A DNA stretch of 64,000 nucleotides. It comes from Nodosilinea sp. WJT8-NPBG4. Lineage in GTDB: Bacteria > Cyanobacteriota > Cyanobacteriia > Phormidesmidales > Phormidesmidaceae. Below are positions 37,339 through 48,700 of this stretch, piece by piece. Numbering within the stretch: the stretch's first letter is position 1; each line of letters begins with the position of its first letter. The DNA is taken from contig JAHHHQ010000050.1 in the NCBI GenBank assembly GCA_019359285.1, positions 1 through 64,000 of the forward strand, read 5' to 3'. Both the position numbers and the translations under genes were made by a program. The notes beneath the pieces are model-generated. The model was given only the letters and a program-made list of their open reading frames with translations. It was not told the origin of the DNA and did not search any database.

Positions 37339-38427
37339 CTATAGTAGGTCAGATAACAAATACAGCTCATCTAAAACGGTTTTCTCCACGGCTTTAGCCT
37401 CTTGTGGGTCGAGGTTATAGTATTCACGCGCCTGGGTCAGGCGGCCCCGGTTAAAATCGGAACCAGCCAGGTCAGCCATAACATTTTGGTGAAATAGTGC
37501 CGCATCTGGTTGATCGCCATCTGGCCCAATGTGCTTGCGGGCAACGCCCTGGGGCAGCGAGTCGATGACCATTTCTTCAAACTGGTGGCGGTAGCCCAGC
37601 AACCGCTGCTGCCGCTCATGCTGACGTTGAGCCTCGGCTGCGGCCTCAGCTTCAGCCTGCTGCCGCGTCTGCTCGGCCTCCTGGTGCAGAGCATTTAGGC
37701 GCTCGTCTTTGAGAAACTGAGCATCGGCCTCGGGCAAACCCATGCTGATAGCTTTGGCCCGCATCACGTTCCAAAAATTCTCATCGAGATCGCTGGCCTG
37801 CTTGCACACCAGCAACTCTTTGCGAAAGTGCTGATATTTCTCGGCTAAGGCCTTGAAAGGCCCTTTAGCTGTGGCGTTGAGCTCGTTAGCCTCTTCGATC
37901 GATAGCCCTACCCGCTGCTGCACCAGACTTAAATTGGCGTTGGCCGCCGGCGTTAACTCACCAAAGGTACTCACATAGCCCTCGGCCTGGGTGCGGTAGA
38001 ACTCGTGGGGCGGCAGCAGGGCTTCGCCCAAGGTTAGCAGTTGAGCCAGTATCTTGGCCTGGCTGGTCTGTAGGGTGATGGTGTGGCTGGGCGGAATCTC
38101 TAAGACAAACAGGGTTTTTTGGGCGGTGCGCTCAAGCCAGTTGCCCACGTGCCGCAAAACTACTCTGAGTTTACTCAGTGGTGCTCGACACTGAAGTCCG
38201 GCATACAAGCTGGGCTCGACCGCTCTAGGATGGGCTATTGCCTCGGCTAAAACGCTGTACTGAGGGTTGGGAAGAAAAGCAAACTTGGTCTGCTCAAGTT
38301 GGCTCAACTGAGTAATGCTGCTACAGAGCGCCTGCACACCAGCGTGGACAACCCTTGGGTCTGAGTCATCCTCTAAGGATTTTATCGAAAGCCTAAAACT
38401 GTTGCCTGAGTCAAGCTCTTTGACCAT
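37339..38427 (-). CDS. GUN4-less paralogue of the 521-residue protein
   Basis: A 362-residue protein with no catalytic motif. It shares two module patterns with the downstream 521-residue protein: GELTPAANANLSLVQQRVGL then EEANELNATAKGPFKALAEK, and FNRGRLTQAREYYNLDPQEA ending ELYLLSDLL. It stops just where the GUN4 domain would begin in the paralogue. A Gln/Glu/Ala-rich coiled-coil stretch (HQEAEQTRQQAEAEAAAEAQ) lies near 245-268. The N-terminal 135 residues are not alike. It is the first gene of the unit (59-bp gap to the next) with an ATG start. No family name is known to me. Confidence 0.75.
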   Translation of the reverse strand: MVKELDSGNSFRLSIKSLEDDSDPRVVHAGVQALCSSITQLSQLEQTKFAFLPNPQYSVLAEAIAHPRAVEPSLYAGLQCRAPLSKLRVVLRHVGNWLERTAQKTLFVLEIPPSHTITLQTSQAKILAQLLTLGEALLPPHEFYRTQAEGYVSTFGELTPAANANLSLVQQRVGLSIEEANELNATAKGPFKALAEKYQHFRKELLVCKQASDLDENFWNVMRAKAISMGLPEADAQFLKDERLNALHQEAEQTRQQAEAEAAAEAQRQHERQQRLLGYRHQFEEMVIDSLPQGVARKHIGPDGDQPDAALFHQNVMADLAGSDFNRGRLTQAREYYNLDPQEAKAVEKTVLDELYLLSDLL

Positions 38428-38611
38428 TGCCGGTAGGTGTGATAAAGCAAATTAGCGCTGGCTCAGTATATCAATGCTTAGCGGTAACGGCTTTGCCAAG
38501 TCATGACCTCGGCTCTGGGTACAGTCCCTTGGGTTTTGGTGCCTCAGCTAGCGCAGGAGCAATCTACGCTCAGGCGGCTAGCTAAATCTACGGCAGTTTG
38601 GCACGGCCCAC

Positions 38612-38644
38612 TAAAAAGCCTCAGCGTTACTAACGCTGAGGCTT
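38612..38644 (-). terminator. Terminator of psbK
   Basis: A perfect 13-bp stem AAGCCTCAGCGTT / AACGCTGAGGCTT with a 3-nt loop. On the minus strand it is followed by TTTTTAG. It lies 25 bp beyond the psbK stop and is the strongest hairpin seen in the window. Confidence 0.9.
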
Positions 38645-38668
38645 AACGTTACTGAGAATGTAAAAGGT

Positions 38669-38806
38669 TTATTTGAAACCGACGGAAGCCTGCCACACAA
38701 AGGCCAGCAGCAGGAAAAACACGGGGATGATGGGCAGCACGTCTACCAGGGGGTCGAACAGGGAGTAGGCCTCGGGCAGTTTGGCCAGCAGCATTGCGAC
38801 TTCCAT
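38669..38806 (-). CDS. psbK: Photosystem II protein PsbK
   Basis: A 45-residue precursor ([20 protein letters not shown]). The mature protein begins at [20 protein letters not shown] and has one membrane helix ([18 protein letters not shown]). PsbK is a low-molecular-weight PSII subunit near CP43 in the thylakoid. The first eight residues are a short removable leader. A GAGG ribosome site precedes the ATG. It lies 111 bp downstream of tgt on the same strand and ends at a strong terminator. It is too short for the usual ORF cut-off. Confidence 0.97.
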   Translation of the reverse strand: MEVAMLLAKLPEAYSLFDPLVDVLPIIPVFFLLLAFVWQASVGFK

Positions 38807-38917
38807 TGATGATTATCCTCTCGTTACACAGCCGAAACCAGCCTCAGACCTAAGCCGAGCCTTACCCTGAGCGCCCTGGCTGAAATCTGAGAATGGGTAA
38901 ATTTTCTTCGCATTTTA

Positions 38918-40102
38918 TCATGGCGGGGGTGCGTCTAGGTCGGTTGCTGCCGGGTTTGGGGTGAGCCAATGGGCAAATTCTGTGGTGAAGCGATCGCCCA
39001 AAATCGCCTCCCGGATCCGCTGGGTAAACCGCACTAGCTCGGTGATGTTGTGGATCGAGATCAGGGTGAAAGCCAACATCTCCTTGGCGTGGATCAGGTG
39101 GCAGAGGTAGGCGCGGCTGAAGTTTTGGCAGGTGTAGCAGGGGCAGGTGGCGTCGATGGGGGTGTAGTCACGACGAAAGCGCTGGTTTTTGAGATTCCAG
39201 CGGTCGCCCGCCACCAGCGCCGCTCCGTGGCGGGCCAGCCGGGTGGGGATGACGCAGTCGAACAGATCTACTCCAGCGGCGATCGCCTGGGCCATTTCCC
39301 GATAGGTGCCCACTCCCATCAGGTAGCGGGGCTTGTGCTCTGGCAGGCAGGGGGCGGTGGCCTTGACGATGGTTTCAATCAGCTCTGGCGGTTCGCCCAC
39401 GCTGACCCCACCGATCGCATAGCCCGGCAGATCTAGCGTCGCCAACTGCTGGGCCGCTTCGGTGCGTAGGTCGGGGTAAACGCCCCCCTGCACGATGCCA
39501 AACAGCGCCTGATCAGGTCGTTTATGGGCCTCAACACAGCGCTGAAGCCAGCGCCAGGTGCGATCGGTGGAGGCCTTGATCGTCTCGCGGCTGCACGGGT
39601 AGGGGGGGCACTCGTCAAAGGCCATGATCACATCGGCCCCCAGATCGTTCTGGATCTGAATTGAGGTTTCGGGGCGGATATTGATGATGCGACCATCCTT
39701 GGGCGATTTAAACGTCACCCCGTCTTCAGTAATCGTGCGCATCTGGCTGAGGCTAAACACCTGAAACCCGCCCGAATCGGTCAGCATGGGACCATCCCAG
39801 CCCATGAAGCGGTGCAGGCCCCCCGCCTCGGCCACAATGTCTTCCCCCGGTTGCAAGTGCAGGTGGTAGGTGTTGGAGAGCACCATCTGCGCCCCGGTGG
39901 TGGAGAGTTGGGCAGGAGTGACGGTTTTGACGTTGGCCAGGGTGCCCACGGGCATAAAGCGGGGGGTGTGCACGGGGCCGTGGGGAGTAGTGAAGGTGCC
40001 CGCCCGCGCTTGGGTGTGGCTACAGCGAGCGTCGCAGCTAAAGGAAAAAGCCTGGGTCAAAATGGAGCGTTCCGGGGAGCAGGGAAAATGGCAAAGCGGC
40101 AT
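38918..40102 (-). CDS. tgt: Queuine tRNA-ribosyltransferase (TGT)
   Basis: Exchanges guanine-34 for preQ1 in GU(N) tRNAs, the committed step of queuosine formation in tRNA. The 394 residues include the substrate motif [17 protein letters not shown], the binding segment [11 protein letters not shown], the nucleophile region [20 protein letters not shown], and the zinc site CPCYTC with a downstream His in LISIHN. The first 15 residues ([15 protein letters not shown]) are not conserved-looking, so a start a few codons later is possible. psbK follows on the same strand. Confidence 0.96.
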   Translation of the reverse strand: MPLCHFPCSPERSILTQAFSFSCDARCSHTQARAGTFTTPHGPVHTPRFMPVGTLANVKTVTPAQLSTTGAQMVLSNTYHLHLQPGEDIVAEAGGLHRFMGWDGPMLTDSGGFQVFSLSQMRTITEDGVTFKSPKDGRIINIRPETSIQIQNDLGADVIMAFDECPPYPCSRETIKASTDRTWRWLQRCVEAHKRPDQALFGIVQGGVYPDLRTEAAQQLATLDLPGYAIGGVSVGEPPELIETIVKATAPCLPEHKPRYLMGVGTYREMAQAIAAGVDLFDCVIPTRLARHGAALVAGDRWNLKNQRFRRDYTPIDATCPCYTCQNFSRAYLCHLIHAKEMLAFTLISIHNITELVRFTQRIREAILGDRFTTEFAHWLTPNPAATDLDAPPP

Positions 40103-40205
40103 TTATCGTAGCATTTGGCGGCGATCGCAGCTGCTCTATGCGCTCAGCCGGTGTCTCCCCGCTTTGCTACCCTAAGTCTAGATATTGTCTTCAGTGGTGC
40201 AGCAA

Positions 40206-40538
40206 ATGACCACGGCCTTAGAGAAACGGTCTGATACCCTATTAGCGCGCTTTAAGGCCTTGTCTGACCCGCTGCGGTTGGAGGTAATTGAGCTGCTGCG
40301 ATCGCAGGAGATGTGCGTGTGCGACCTGTGCGATCGCATGGAGATTGCCCAGTCGAAACTCTCCTTTCACCTCAAAACCCTGCGTGAGGCCGGGCTGATC
40401 TCTGCCCGCCAGGATGGCCGCTGGATCTATTACAGCCTCAACCCCGCCGAGTTTGGCGAACTCGAAGATTACCTCAGTGCCCTGCGCTGCCTCAGTCCCC
40501 AGCGAACGGCCCGCCCCTGCCCGCCCGATCGCCTGTAG
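40206..40538 (+). CDS. ArsR/SmtB-family repressor with As(III)-type CxCxxC site
   Basis: A 110-residue winged-helix repressor from ATG 40206; in-frame TTG and GTG starts lie just upstream. RFKALSDPLRLEVIELLRSQ is the family signature, EMCVCDLCDR carries the three cysteines (near 37, 39, 42) of the classical ArsR As(III)/Sb(III) sensor helix, and QSKLSFHLKTLREAGLI is the recognition helix. No arsB, arsC or arsM gene is adjacent, so the target is not obvious. It may control a distant operon, itself, or the divergent tgt. A palindromic repeat follows the stop and separates it from the converging peroxidase gene. Confidence 0.92.
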   Translation: MTTALEKRSDTLLARFKALSDPLRLEVIELLRSQEMCVCDLCDRMEIAQSKLSFHLKTLREAGLISARQDGRWIYYSLNPAEFGELEDYLSALRCLSPQRTARPCPPDRL

Positions 40539-40561
40539 GGGCGCAGCATGCTGCGCCCCTA
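40536..40561. repeat. Dispersed 26-nt palindrome (TAGGGGC family)
   Basis: A perfect palindrome with arms TAGGGGCGCAGCA / TGCTGCGCCCCTA. It overlaps the last bases of the arsR stop codon and lies in the convergent spacer before the peroxidase stop. It is nearly identical to the copy at 11612. Confidence 0.75.
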
Positions 40562-40589
40562 TAAGTCAGGTAGCCATCAGAGATGAGCC

Positions 40590-42101
40590 TTAGCTAGCAG
40601 ACACCTCGGCCGGTTGAGGTGTCTCAGCGGGAGCAGATGCCGGAGTGGGTGGGGTAGGCAGAACAGGAGGCTCCGCTACTCCCGCGAACTTCAGCAGGTC
40701 GGCCATTTTGAAGTCACCGCCGGTCCCCAATCTGGGCGTCCAGTTGGGCTCCTGGCAGAGATACGACAGCTCGTCAGATTGCAGCAGGCCAATAAACACC
40801 TCTGCCACAATGCGACCGCCTACAGGACCGAGCGATCGGCCATCGGCACGCTTGTCGGCTTCCCGCAGCACGTAGAACCACAGGGGCGTGTTGTGGGCCA
40901 ACTCGGTACTGATCGCGGCTACATCTGCCAAGTCAGCATCGGACAAGGGCGCAATTCCCATTTTGCCAGCGACGGTTTGGCCTGAGGGTAGCCCAAAGGT
41001 CAGGTGGCGCAGCAGGTTGCGTTGGGCCAGCGAGGCCGGATTCGACGCCATGTTGGGCGGAATAAACGGTAGCTGAAACAGGGGGCGCGAGATGGTGGCA
41101 TCAATGCGCTGGCTCGGCTGAGGCGTGGCAGCTTCATTCACTTTGAAAAAGTTCTGCCAGTCCATCACCCGCTCAGGAGGTAACGGTTTGCCGCTCGACA
41201 GGTCGTTGCCTGTGGAACCGGGGGGCACGAAGATCGCCGCCGCAAAGTTTTGGTTGATGCGGTAGCCGCCGCGCACCTGGCTGTGGCCAAAGCGGTAGGC
41301 CGCCACCGAAAATTCCACCGGAATGTAGGGCTCGCGCCGCCAGCGGGTGCTGTAGAAGCGGCGGCCCCGTTGCAGCACAGTGTCAACCACATTCTGGCCC
41401 ACCAACAGCGGCAGAAACTCGTGCAGCACAATCCACTGGTAGTGCCAGCGCACCAGCTTTTGGGCTTCGTCAAACAGCTGGCCAGGGTTCACACCGTCGG
41501 CCTTGAGCTTGTCGATCATCGCGTTGTGAAACTTGACGAAGGCCAGGTGCAGCTGCGACACAATGACGTTTTCGTCGTTGCGGGGGTCGCCCAGCAGCGC
41601 AGTGCCTTGGCTATTGCGGGGCAGGTCGTGGGGTCGACCCGCGTCGATCAGCAGCTTGCCACGATTGGCCGGGCTGTTGTCGTAGAGAAAGGGACTGGCG
41701 GTGGGGCCAGCACCGTAGACGCTATCCAGCTCAAAGGATGGCGTGCGGAAGTTTTCGATCGCCTCAGGATCCGATTGGCGCTCTAGACTAGAGGTGGGGT
41801 CAAAGGTAAGGTCGTGGTCAATGAACTGGCCCAAAAAGGTAAACCCAGCCGGAATCGCAGGGTTGTCGGGGTTGTTGGCCGGGCCGGGGTCCATAATGCC
41901 TTCGGCTTTGCCCAGCTCCATCAGGGCTTGGCGAACGGCCGGGGTGTCTTGAGCAAAGGGGCGCGTGCAGCGGAACATTCTGCCGAAGCGGCCCCGAGCC
42001 GGAACCCGAAAGCGCGGGGGCGCCGTGTCTCTGAGATACATTTGACCGTGCCGTGTCATGGCATACCTCGTGTAGTTCAACTCGGTGGATGGCCCCATCA
42101 T
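40590..42101 (-). CDS. Animal-type heme peroxidase
   Basis: A 503-residue member of the animal heme peroxidase (peroxidase-cyclooxygenase) superfamily. It has the distal histidine and calcium-binding loop GFTFLGQFIDHDLTFDPTSS (near 87-106), a catalytic Arg region near 240, and the proximal-His motif VAAYRFGHSQVRGGYRINQN (near 265-285). The C-terminus is a Pro/Ala-rich tail. No signal peptide is visible, although such enzymes are often exported. Bacterial members are rare and of uncertain role (halide oxidation or defence are possibilities). The first 15 residues may be dispensable (alternative start at MTRHGQMYLR). Confidence 0.9.
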   Translation of the reverse strand: MMGPSTELNYTRYAMTRHGQMYLRDTAPPRFRVPARGRFGRMFRCTRPFAQDTPAVRQALMELGKAEGIMDPGPANNPDNPAIPAGFTFLGQFIDHDLTFDPTSSLERQSDPEAIENFRTPSFELDSVYGAGPTASPFLYDNSPANRGKLLIDAGRPHDLPRNSQGTALLGDPRNDENVIVSQLHLAFVKFHNAMIDKLKADGVNPGQLFDEAQKLVRWHYQWIVLHEFLPLLVGQNVVDTVLQRGRRFYSTRWRREPYIPVEFSVAAYRFGHSQVRGGYRINQNFAAAIFVPPGSTGNDLSSGKPLPPERVMDWQNFFKVNEAATPQPSQRIDATISRPLFQLPFIPPNMASNPASLAQRNLLRHLTFGLPSGQTVAGKMGIAPLSDADLADVAAISTELAHNTPLWFYVLREADKRADGRSLGPVGGRIVAEVFIGLLQSDELSYLCQEPNWTPRLGTGGDFKMADLLKFAGVAEPPVLPTPPTPASAPAETPQPAEVSAS

Positions 42102-42156
42102 GGCAAGAGGGGTGGGGCGATCGCATTACCCGCGCGGGTACTTTTTGGAGTTGGGG

Positions 42157-42226
42157 CGCAAGGTACAAGGTCTCAGGTGCAAGGCTTCGATTTCCCCCTT
42201 AGACCCTCTACCTGAAACCCTGCACC
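42157..42226. repeat. Degenerate long inverted repeat (GGTACAAGG family)
   Basis: An imperfect dyad with GCAAGGTACAAGGTCTCAGG on the left and CCTCTACCTGAAACCCTGCA on the right, between the peroxidase and carB. It resembles the elements at 9009 and 18767 but is more diverged. Confidence 0.5.
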
Positions 42227-42383
42227 GCCCACCCTGCGCTCGGAACTTTTGCTTAAATTCACTAAACGCTGACATTGGCCGACAGCCCCAAAGAATCCCG
42301 CCAGAATGCCGCAACCTAAGCAAACGAATCTGGCAATAAACCCTTAGAATGATTTGGATTTTTCATACGCACCCGTGCAGCCT

Positions 42384-45300
42384 ATGCCTCGCCGTGATGA
42401 CATCAAAAAGATTCTGCTGATCGGCTCTGGCCCGATTGTCATTGGTCAGGCCTGCGAGTTCGACTACTCTGGCACCCAGGCCTGCAAAGCGCTGCGGGAA
42501 GAGGGCTACGAGGTGGTGCTGATCAATTCCAACCCGGCGACGATTATGACCGACCCGGAGACAGCGGACCGCACCTACATTGAGCCGCTGACTCCCGAAA
42601 TCGTTGAGCGGGTGATCGAGCGGGAGCGCCCCGACGTCATGCTGCCCACCATGGGCGGTCAGACAGCGCTAAACCTGGCGGTGACCCTGGCCAAAACCGG
42701 CGTGCTGGAGCGCTACGGCGTCGAGCTGATCGGGGCCAAGCTCGAAGCTATTGAAATGGCGGAAGATCGCAAGCTATTTAAAGAGGCGATGGCGCGCATT
42801 GAGGTGCCCGTGTGCCCGTCAGGCCTGGCCCAAACCATGGATGAGGCCAAGGAAATTGCCAAGCAGATCGGCACGTTTCCCCTAATCATTCGCCCGGCCT
42901 ACACCATGGGCGGCACTGGCGGCGGCATCGCCTACAACCAGGAGGAGTTTGAAACCATTGCGCGATCGGGCCTCGACGCCAGCCCGGTGTCGCAGATTCT
43001 CGTTGAGCAGTCTCTCCTCGGATGGAAGGAGTACGAGCTGGAGGTGATGCGCGACCTGGCGGATAACGTGGTAATTATCTGCTCGATCGAAAACCTCGAC
43101 CCCATGGGGGTGCATACGGGCGACTCGATCACCGTGGCTCCGGCTCAAACCCTGACCGACAAGGAATACCAGCGACTGCGCGATGCCTCAGTCAAGATCA
43201 TCCGCGAGATCGGCGTGGAGACCGGCGGTTCGAATATTCAGTTTGCGGTCAACCCCGACAACGGCGATTTTATCGTCATTGAGATGAACCCTCGGGTGTC
43301 GCGTAGCTCGGCGCTGGCCTCTAAGGCAACGGGCTTCCCGATCGCAAAATTTGCCGCCAAGCTGGCGGTGGGCTACACCCTCAACGAAATTTCCAACGAC
43401 ATCACCAAGAAAACCCCAGCCAGCTTTGAGCCCACCATCGACTATGTGGTGACAAAGATTCCCCGGTTTGCCTTTGAAAAATTCCCCGGCACCACCTCGA
43501 CGCTGACCACCCAGATGAAGTCGGTGGGCGAGGCCATGGCGATCGGCCGCACCTTCCAGGAGTCGTTCCAGAAAGCGCTGCGCTCTTTGGAAACTGGGCG
43601 AGCGGGCTGGGGCTGCGATCGCGCCGAAAAGCTGCCCAGCCTCAACGAAATTCGCCCCAAGCTGCGCACCCCCAATCCCGATCGCATCTTTGACCTGCGC
43701 CACGCCATGCAGCTGGGTCTAACCGTCAACGATATTTACGACCTCACCGCCATCGACCCCTGGTTTCTCAACCAGCTAGCCGGCCTGTTGCAGACCGAAA
43801 AGTTTCTCAAGCGCACCCCCCTGACTGAGCTGACCTATGAGCACATGCGGGCGGTCAAGCGCCAGGGCTTTAGCGATCGCCAGATCGCCTACGCTACCCA
43901 AACCGACGAAGACACGGTGCGTCAGTACCGCAAGGGTCTGGGCGTCATCCCCGTCTATAAAACCGTCGATACCTGCGCTGCCGAGTTTGAGGCCTTTACC
44001 CCCTACTATTACTCCACCTACGAAGACGAGACCGAGGTGCTGCCCAGCGATCGCCCCAAGGTGATGATCCTCGGCGGCGGCCCCAACCGCATTGGCCAGG
44101 GCATTGAGTTTGACTACTGCTGCTGCCACGCCTCCTTTGCCCTGCGCGACGACGGCTATGAGACCATCATGGTCAACTCCAACCCCGAGACGGTGTCTAC
44201 CGACTATGACACCAGCGATCGCCTCTACTTTGAGCCGCTGACCAAAGAAGACGTGCTCAACATCATCGAAGCCGAAAACCCCATCGGCATCATCATCCAG
44301 TTTGGCGGCCAAACTCCCCTCAAGCTGGCCGTTCCCCTCCAGCAATACCTCTCTTCCCTGCCCGCCGCCGACCCCTCGGCCCATCCACCCATCCACCCCC
44401 CGACCAAAATCTGGGGCACCTCCCCCGACTCCATCGACACCGCCGAAGACCGCGAACGCTTCGAGGCCATTCTGCGTGAACTCGACATCAAGCAGCCCCC
44501 CAACGGCATGGCCCGCAGCTACCAGGATGCGCTTAAGGTGGCCCAACAGATTGACTATCCCGTGGTGGTGCGCCCTAGCTACGTGCTCGGTGGCCGCGCC
44601 ATGGAAATCGTCTACTCCGATACCGACCTGGAGCGCTATATGACCTACGCGGTGCATGTGGAGCCCGACCACCCAATTTTGATCGACAAGTTTTTGGAGA
44701 ACGCGATTGAGGTGGATGTGGATGCGATCGCCGACCACACCGGTCAGGTCGTCATCGGCGGGATTATGGAGCACATCGAGCAGGCGGGCATCCACTCCGG
44801 CGACTCGGCCTGTTCTCTCCCCACCATGACGCTGCCCGATGCTGCCCTCGCCACCATCCGCGACTGGACGGTGAAGCTGGCCAAGCGCCTCAAGGTGATC
44901 GGCCTGATGAACATTCAGTTTGCCGTCAAGGGCGACCAGGTCTACATTATCGAGGCCAACCCCCGCGCCTCGCGCACGGTGCCTTTTGTGTCGAAGGCGA
45001 TCGGTCATCCCCTGGCCAAGATCGCGGTGCGGGTGATGTCGGGCAAAACTCTGGCCGACCTGGGCTTTACCGAAGAGGTGATTCCCAAGCACATTTCCGT
45101 TAAAGAAGCCGTGCTGCCCTTCGACAAATTCGTTGGTACTGACGCCCTGCTCGGCCCTGAAATGCGTTCCACGGGCGAAGTTATGGGCATCGATGCTGAC
45201 TTTGGCAAAGCTTTCGCCAAGGCGGTGCTGGGGGCGAACCAAAAGCTGCCCCTCGCCGGTACCGTCTTTATCTCCATGAACGATCGCGACAAAGCCGCCG

Positions 45301-45653
45301 TCATCCCTATCGCTAAAGAACTGGCCAAAATGGGCCTCAACCTGATCGCCACCTCCGGCACCCGCGCCGCCCTCATGGATGAGGGGCTCACCGTAAACCT
45401 TGTTCTCAAAGTCCACGAAGGCCGTCCCAACATCGAAGACGCGATCAAAAACAACAAAATTCAGCTAATTATCAACACCCCAGCAGGCAGCACTGCCCTG
45501 GAGGACGATCGCTCAATTCGCCGCACGGCTCTGGCCTACAAAGTACCAATCATCACCACCATCGCCGGAGCTAAAGCCACAGCCTCAGCCATCCATTCTC
45601 TGCAACAGCACCCCCTCCAAGTGAAGTCTCTCCAGGAGTATGTGGGTATGTAA
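42384..45653 (+). CDS. carB: Carbamoyl-phosphate synthase large subunit
   Basis: Makes carbamoyl phosphate for arginine and pyrimidine synthesis from bicarbonate, ATP and ammonia supplied by CarA. From ATG 42384 it has 1089 residues ([20 protein letters not shown]); a TTG start 30 nt upstream is unlikely. It has two ATP-grasp halves ([20 protein letters not shown] and [15 protein letters not shown]), the oligomerisation domain between, and the C-terminal MGS-like allosteric domain ([35 protein letters not shown]). A Pro/His-rich loop ([17 protein letters not shown], near 44355-44406) appears inserted at the start of the second half. No carA is adjacent. Confidence 0.97.
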   Translation: MPRRDDIKKILLIGSGPIVIGQACEFDYSGTQACKALREEGYEVVLINSNPATIMTDPETADRTYIEPLTPEIVERVIERERPDVMLPTMGGQTALNLAVTLAKTGVLERYGVELIGAKLEAIEMAEDRKLFKEAMARIEVPVCPSGLAQTMDEAKEIAKQIGTFPLIIRPAYTMGGTGGGIAYNQEEFETIARSGLDASPVSQILVEQSLLGWKEYELEVMRDLADNVVIICSIENLDPMGVHTGDSITVAPAQTLTDKEYQRLRDASVKIIREIGVETGGSNIQFAVNPDNGDFIVIEMNPRVSRSSALASKATGFPIAKFAAKLAVGYTLNEISNDITKKTPASFEPTIDYVVTKIPRFAFEKFPGTTSTLTTQMKSVGEAMAIGRTFQESFQKALRSLETGRAGWGCDRAEKLPSLNEIRPKLRTPNPDRIFDLRHAMQLGLTVNDIYDLTAIDPWFLNQLAGLLQTEKFLKRTPLTELTYEHMRAVKRQGFSDRQIAYATQTDEDTVRQYRKGLGVIPVYKTVDTCAAEFEAFTPYYYSTYEDETEVLPSDRPKVMILGGGPNRIGQGIEFDYCCCHASFALRDDGYETIMVNSNPETVSTDYDTSDRLYFEPLTKEDVLNIIEAENPIGIIIQFGGQTPLKLAVPLQQYLSSLPAADPSAHPPIHPPTKIWGTSPDSIDTAEDRERFEAILRELDIKQPPNGMARSYQDALKVAQQIDYPVVVRPSYVLGGRAMEIVYSDTDLERYMTYAVHVEPDHPILIDKFLENAIEVDVDAIADHTGQVVIGGIMEHIEQAGIHSGDSACSLPTMTLPDAALATIRDWTVKLAKRLKVIGLMNIQFAVKGDQVYIIEANPRASRTVPFVSKAIGHPLAKIAVRVMSGKTLADLGFTEEVIPKHISVKEAVLPFDKFVGTDALLGPEMRSTGEVMGIDADFGKAFAKAVLGANQKLPLAGTVFISMNDRDKAAVIPIAKELAKMGLNLIATSGTRAALMDEGLTVNLVLKVHEGRPNIEDAIKNNKIQLIINTPAGSTALEDDRSIRRTALAYKVPIITTIAGAKATASAIHSLQQHPLQVKSLQEYVGM

Positions 45654-45933
45654 GCTGATTTTGCAAAAAGCTCTGCTCTGCGGGAGTACATAACACGGAG
45701 ATAGCATAGGAGATGCTAGATAATCCCTGACTTCAAGGAATTATCCAGCTAAGGTGGTGAATAATATACCGAATCCCCATATTTCACTCTCAAGTTCATT
45801 GAACAAAGCACGAAAGTTACGAACTTTTCGACAAGCATGATGTTCAATTTATTAGGGTTTCGGTGTTGTCCCACAGGCCTACTAGATAATGCTGGAAATC
45901 AAAGGCCTTATGCGTCGAATTGGCACTTAGTAT

Positions 45934-46575
45934 GTGATTAGCAGCACGGGAGATACTGTGAAGAAAAAGGGATATCACATAGCATCTGAAGACTCTTTAG
46001 TAATTTCTGACGAATACATAGGCTTATATGGTCGTGAAGAGTACAACGCTGCTGTCACTCATGTTTGTAATTTGATTCGAGCATCGTATGCTTTGTTTGT
46101 GAATGGTAGTTACGCTCCTTCTGTTTTCTTGTCTATCACTGTCTTTGAAGAAATTGCAAAAATAAAAGCTGGCCATATGCGTGCTTGGGGAGGTGAAAGG
46201 GAAAGGGTAAAGCGAAATAAAGACCCTCTCTTTCATCATGGGAAAAAGCATAAAATTTCTGTTGATCCTATTTACTTAATAGGTGATCGCATTGCCAATA
46301 GCATCGGTGATGAAAAAGCTAAAGAGATATTTGAAGGTTATGAATTAGGAGACTATTCACGGCTTAGGGAAGAGTCTCTGTATTTTTCACGCACCAAAAA
46401 TGGATTGCACATCCCAGCGCGGAGTATAAGCCTTAGACTAGCTGCCGAACACCTTCTGATAGCCATCGAGATATTCAGCGACGAATTTTGGGGAGTGACT
46501 GCTGAGGCTTCGGAGACTTGTGATACGACCGATGCACTGTACTCGGAAGTTGAAACAGTACTTAAGAGCAGCTAA
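45934..46575 (+). CDS. AbiV-family (HEPN) protein
   Basis: A 213-residue protein resembling the AbiV abortive-infection family, whose HEPN-like fold is associated with phage resistance. Visible features are VCNLIRASYALFVNGSYAPS, VFLSITVFEEIAKIKAGHMR (the EE..K helix) and DPLFHHGKKHKI. The gene starts with GTG at 45934; another in-frame GTG (45958, before KKKGYHIAS) is possible. It is clearly more AT-rich than its neighbours carB and groEL2 and is flanked by AT-rich spacers, so it was probably acquired. No partner gene is present. Defence activity is inferred from the family only. Confidence 0.78.
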   Translation: MISSTGDTVKKKGYHIASEDSLVISDEYIGLYGREEYNAAVTHVCNLIRASYALFVNGSYAPSVFLSITVFEEIAKIKAGHMRAWGGERERVKRNKDPLFHHGKKHKISVDPIYLIGDRIANSIGDEKAKEIFEGYELGDYSRLREESLYFSRTKNGLHIPARSISLRLAAEHLLIAIEIFSDEFWGVTAEASETCDTTDALYSEVETVLKSS

Positions 46576-46864
46576 TGCCTGTATAGAGCCAGTTTGAAGG
46601 GTGCGTTTTAAAACCCCTAAGGCTTCTGTTATTTAACTATTTAGCCAGCCGTCACCCCCTTGCCTGCGGGTCATTATACTGAGGTATTCGCTGCCGCCCA
46701 TGGGTGTGGGGTCTGACCAGGCGATGCGATCGCAGTACCCCAGGCTGCTATCTGGTTAATGGCCTCCATCAGCGCGGCATAGTCTAGAAAAGACAGCACC
46801 TCTGCCGTAGAGGATCGGTTATTGCGACTTACCGACCGTCCCCCACAGCGGTACTCTAGCGAGG

Positions 46865-46891
46865 TTAGCACTCTGGCATAGCGAGTGCTAA
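46865..46891 (+). promoter_or_regulatory. CIRCE operator of groEL2 (HrcA site)
   Basis: A perfect CIRCE: TTAGCACTC, nine bases, then GAGTGCTAA, 30 bp before the groEL2 ATG. HrcA binds this element and represses chaperone genes until heat or protein stress. Position near the start codon is typical. Confidence 0.97.
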
Positions 46892-48604
<1,713 letters not shown>

Positions 48605-48638
48605 CCTGCGCCCCGCTACTTTGAATAAATGACTAACC

Positions 48639-48670
48639 CATAGGGGTACAGTTACGGCTGTGCCCCTATG
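48639..48670. repeat. Inverted repeat after groEL2 (TAGGGG family)
   Basis: Arms CATAGGGGTACAG / CTGTGCCCCTATG with one mismatch and a 6-nt loop, 35 bp after the groEL2 stop. It could terminate the chaperonin transcript but has no T run. Its ends match the dispersed TAGGGGC palindromes. Confidence 0.6.
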
Positions 48671-48700
48671 CTTTATGTGGAATCTTTGGGAGTTAGAACC

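Noticed and set aside
43776..45416. 546-codon open frame antisense to carB
   Set aside because: It mirrors a highly conserved CarB frame; the His/Val/Gly-rich translation has no family pattern and is a codon-bias shadow.
45718..45746. Inverted repeat GATAATCC...GGAATTATC after carB as a terminator
   Set aside because: The stem is imperfect and has no T run, so termination cannot be claimed.
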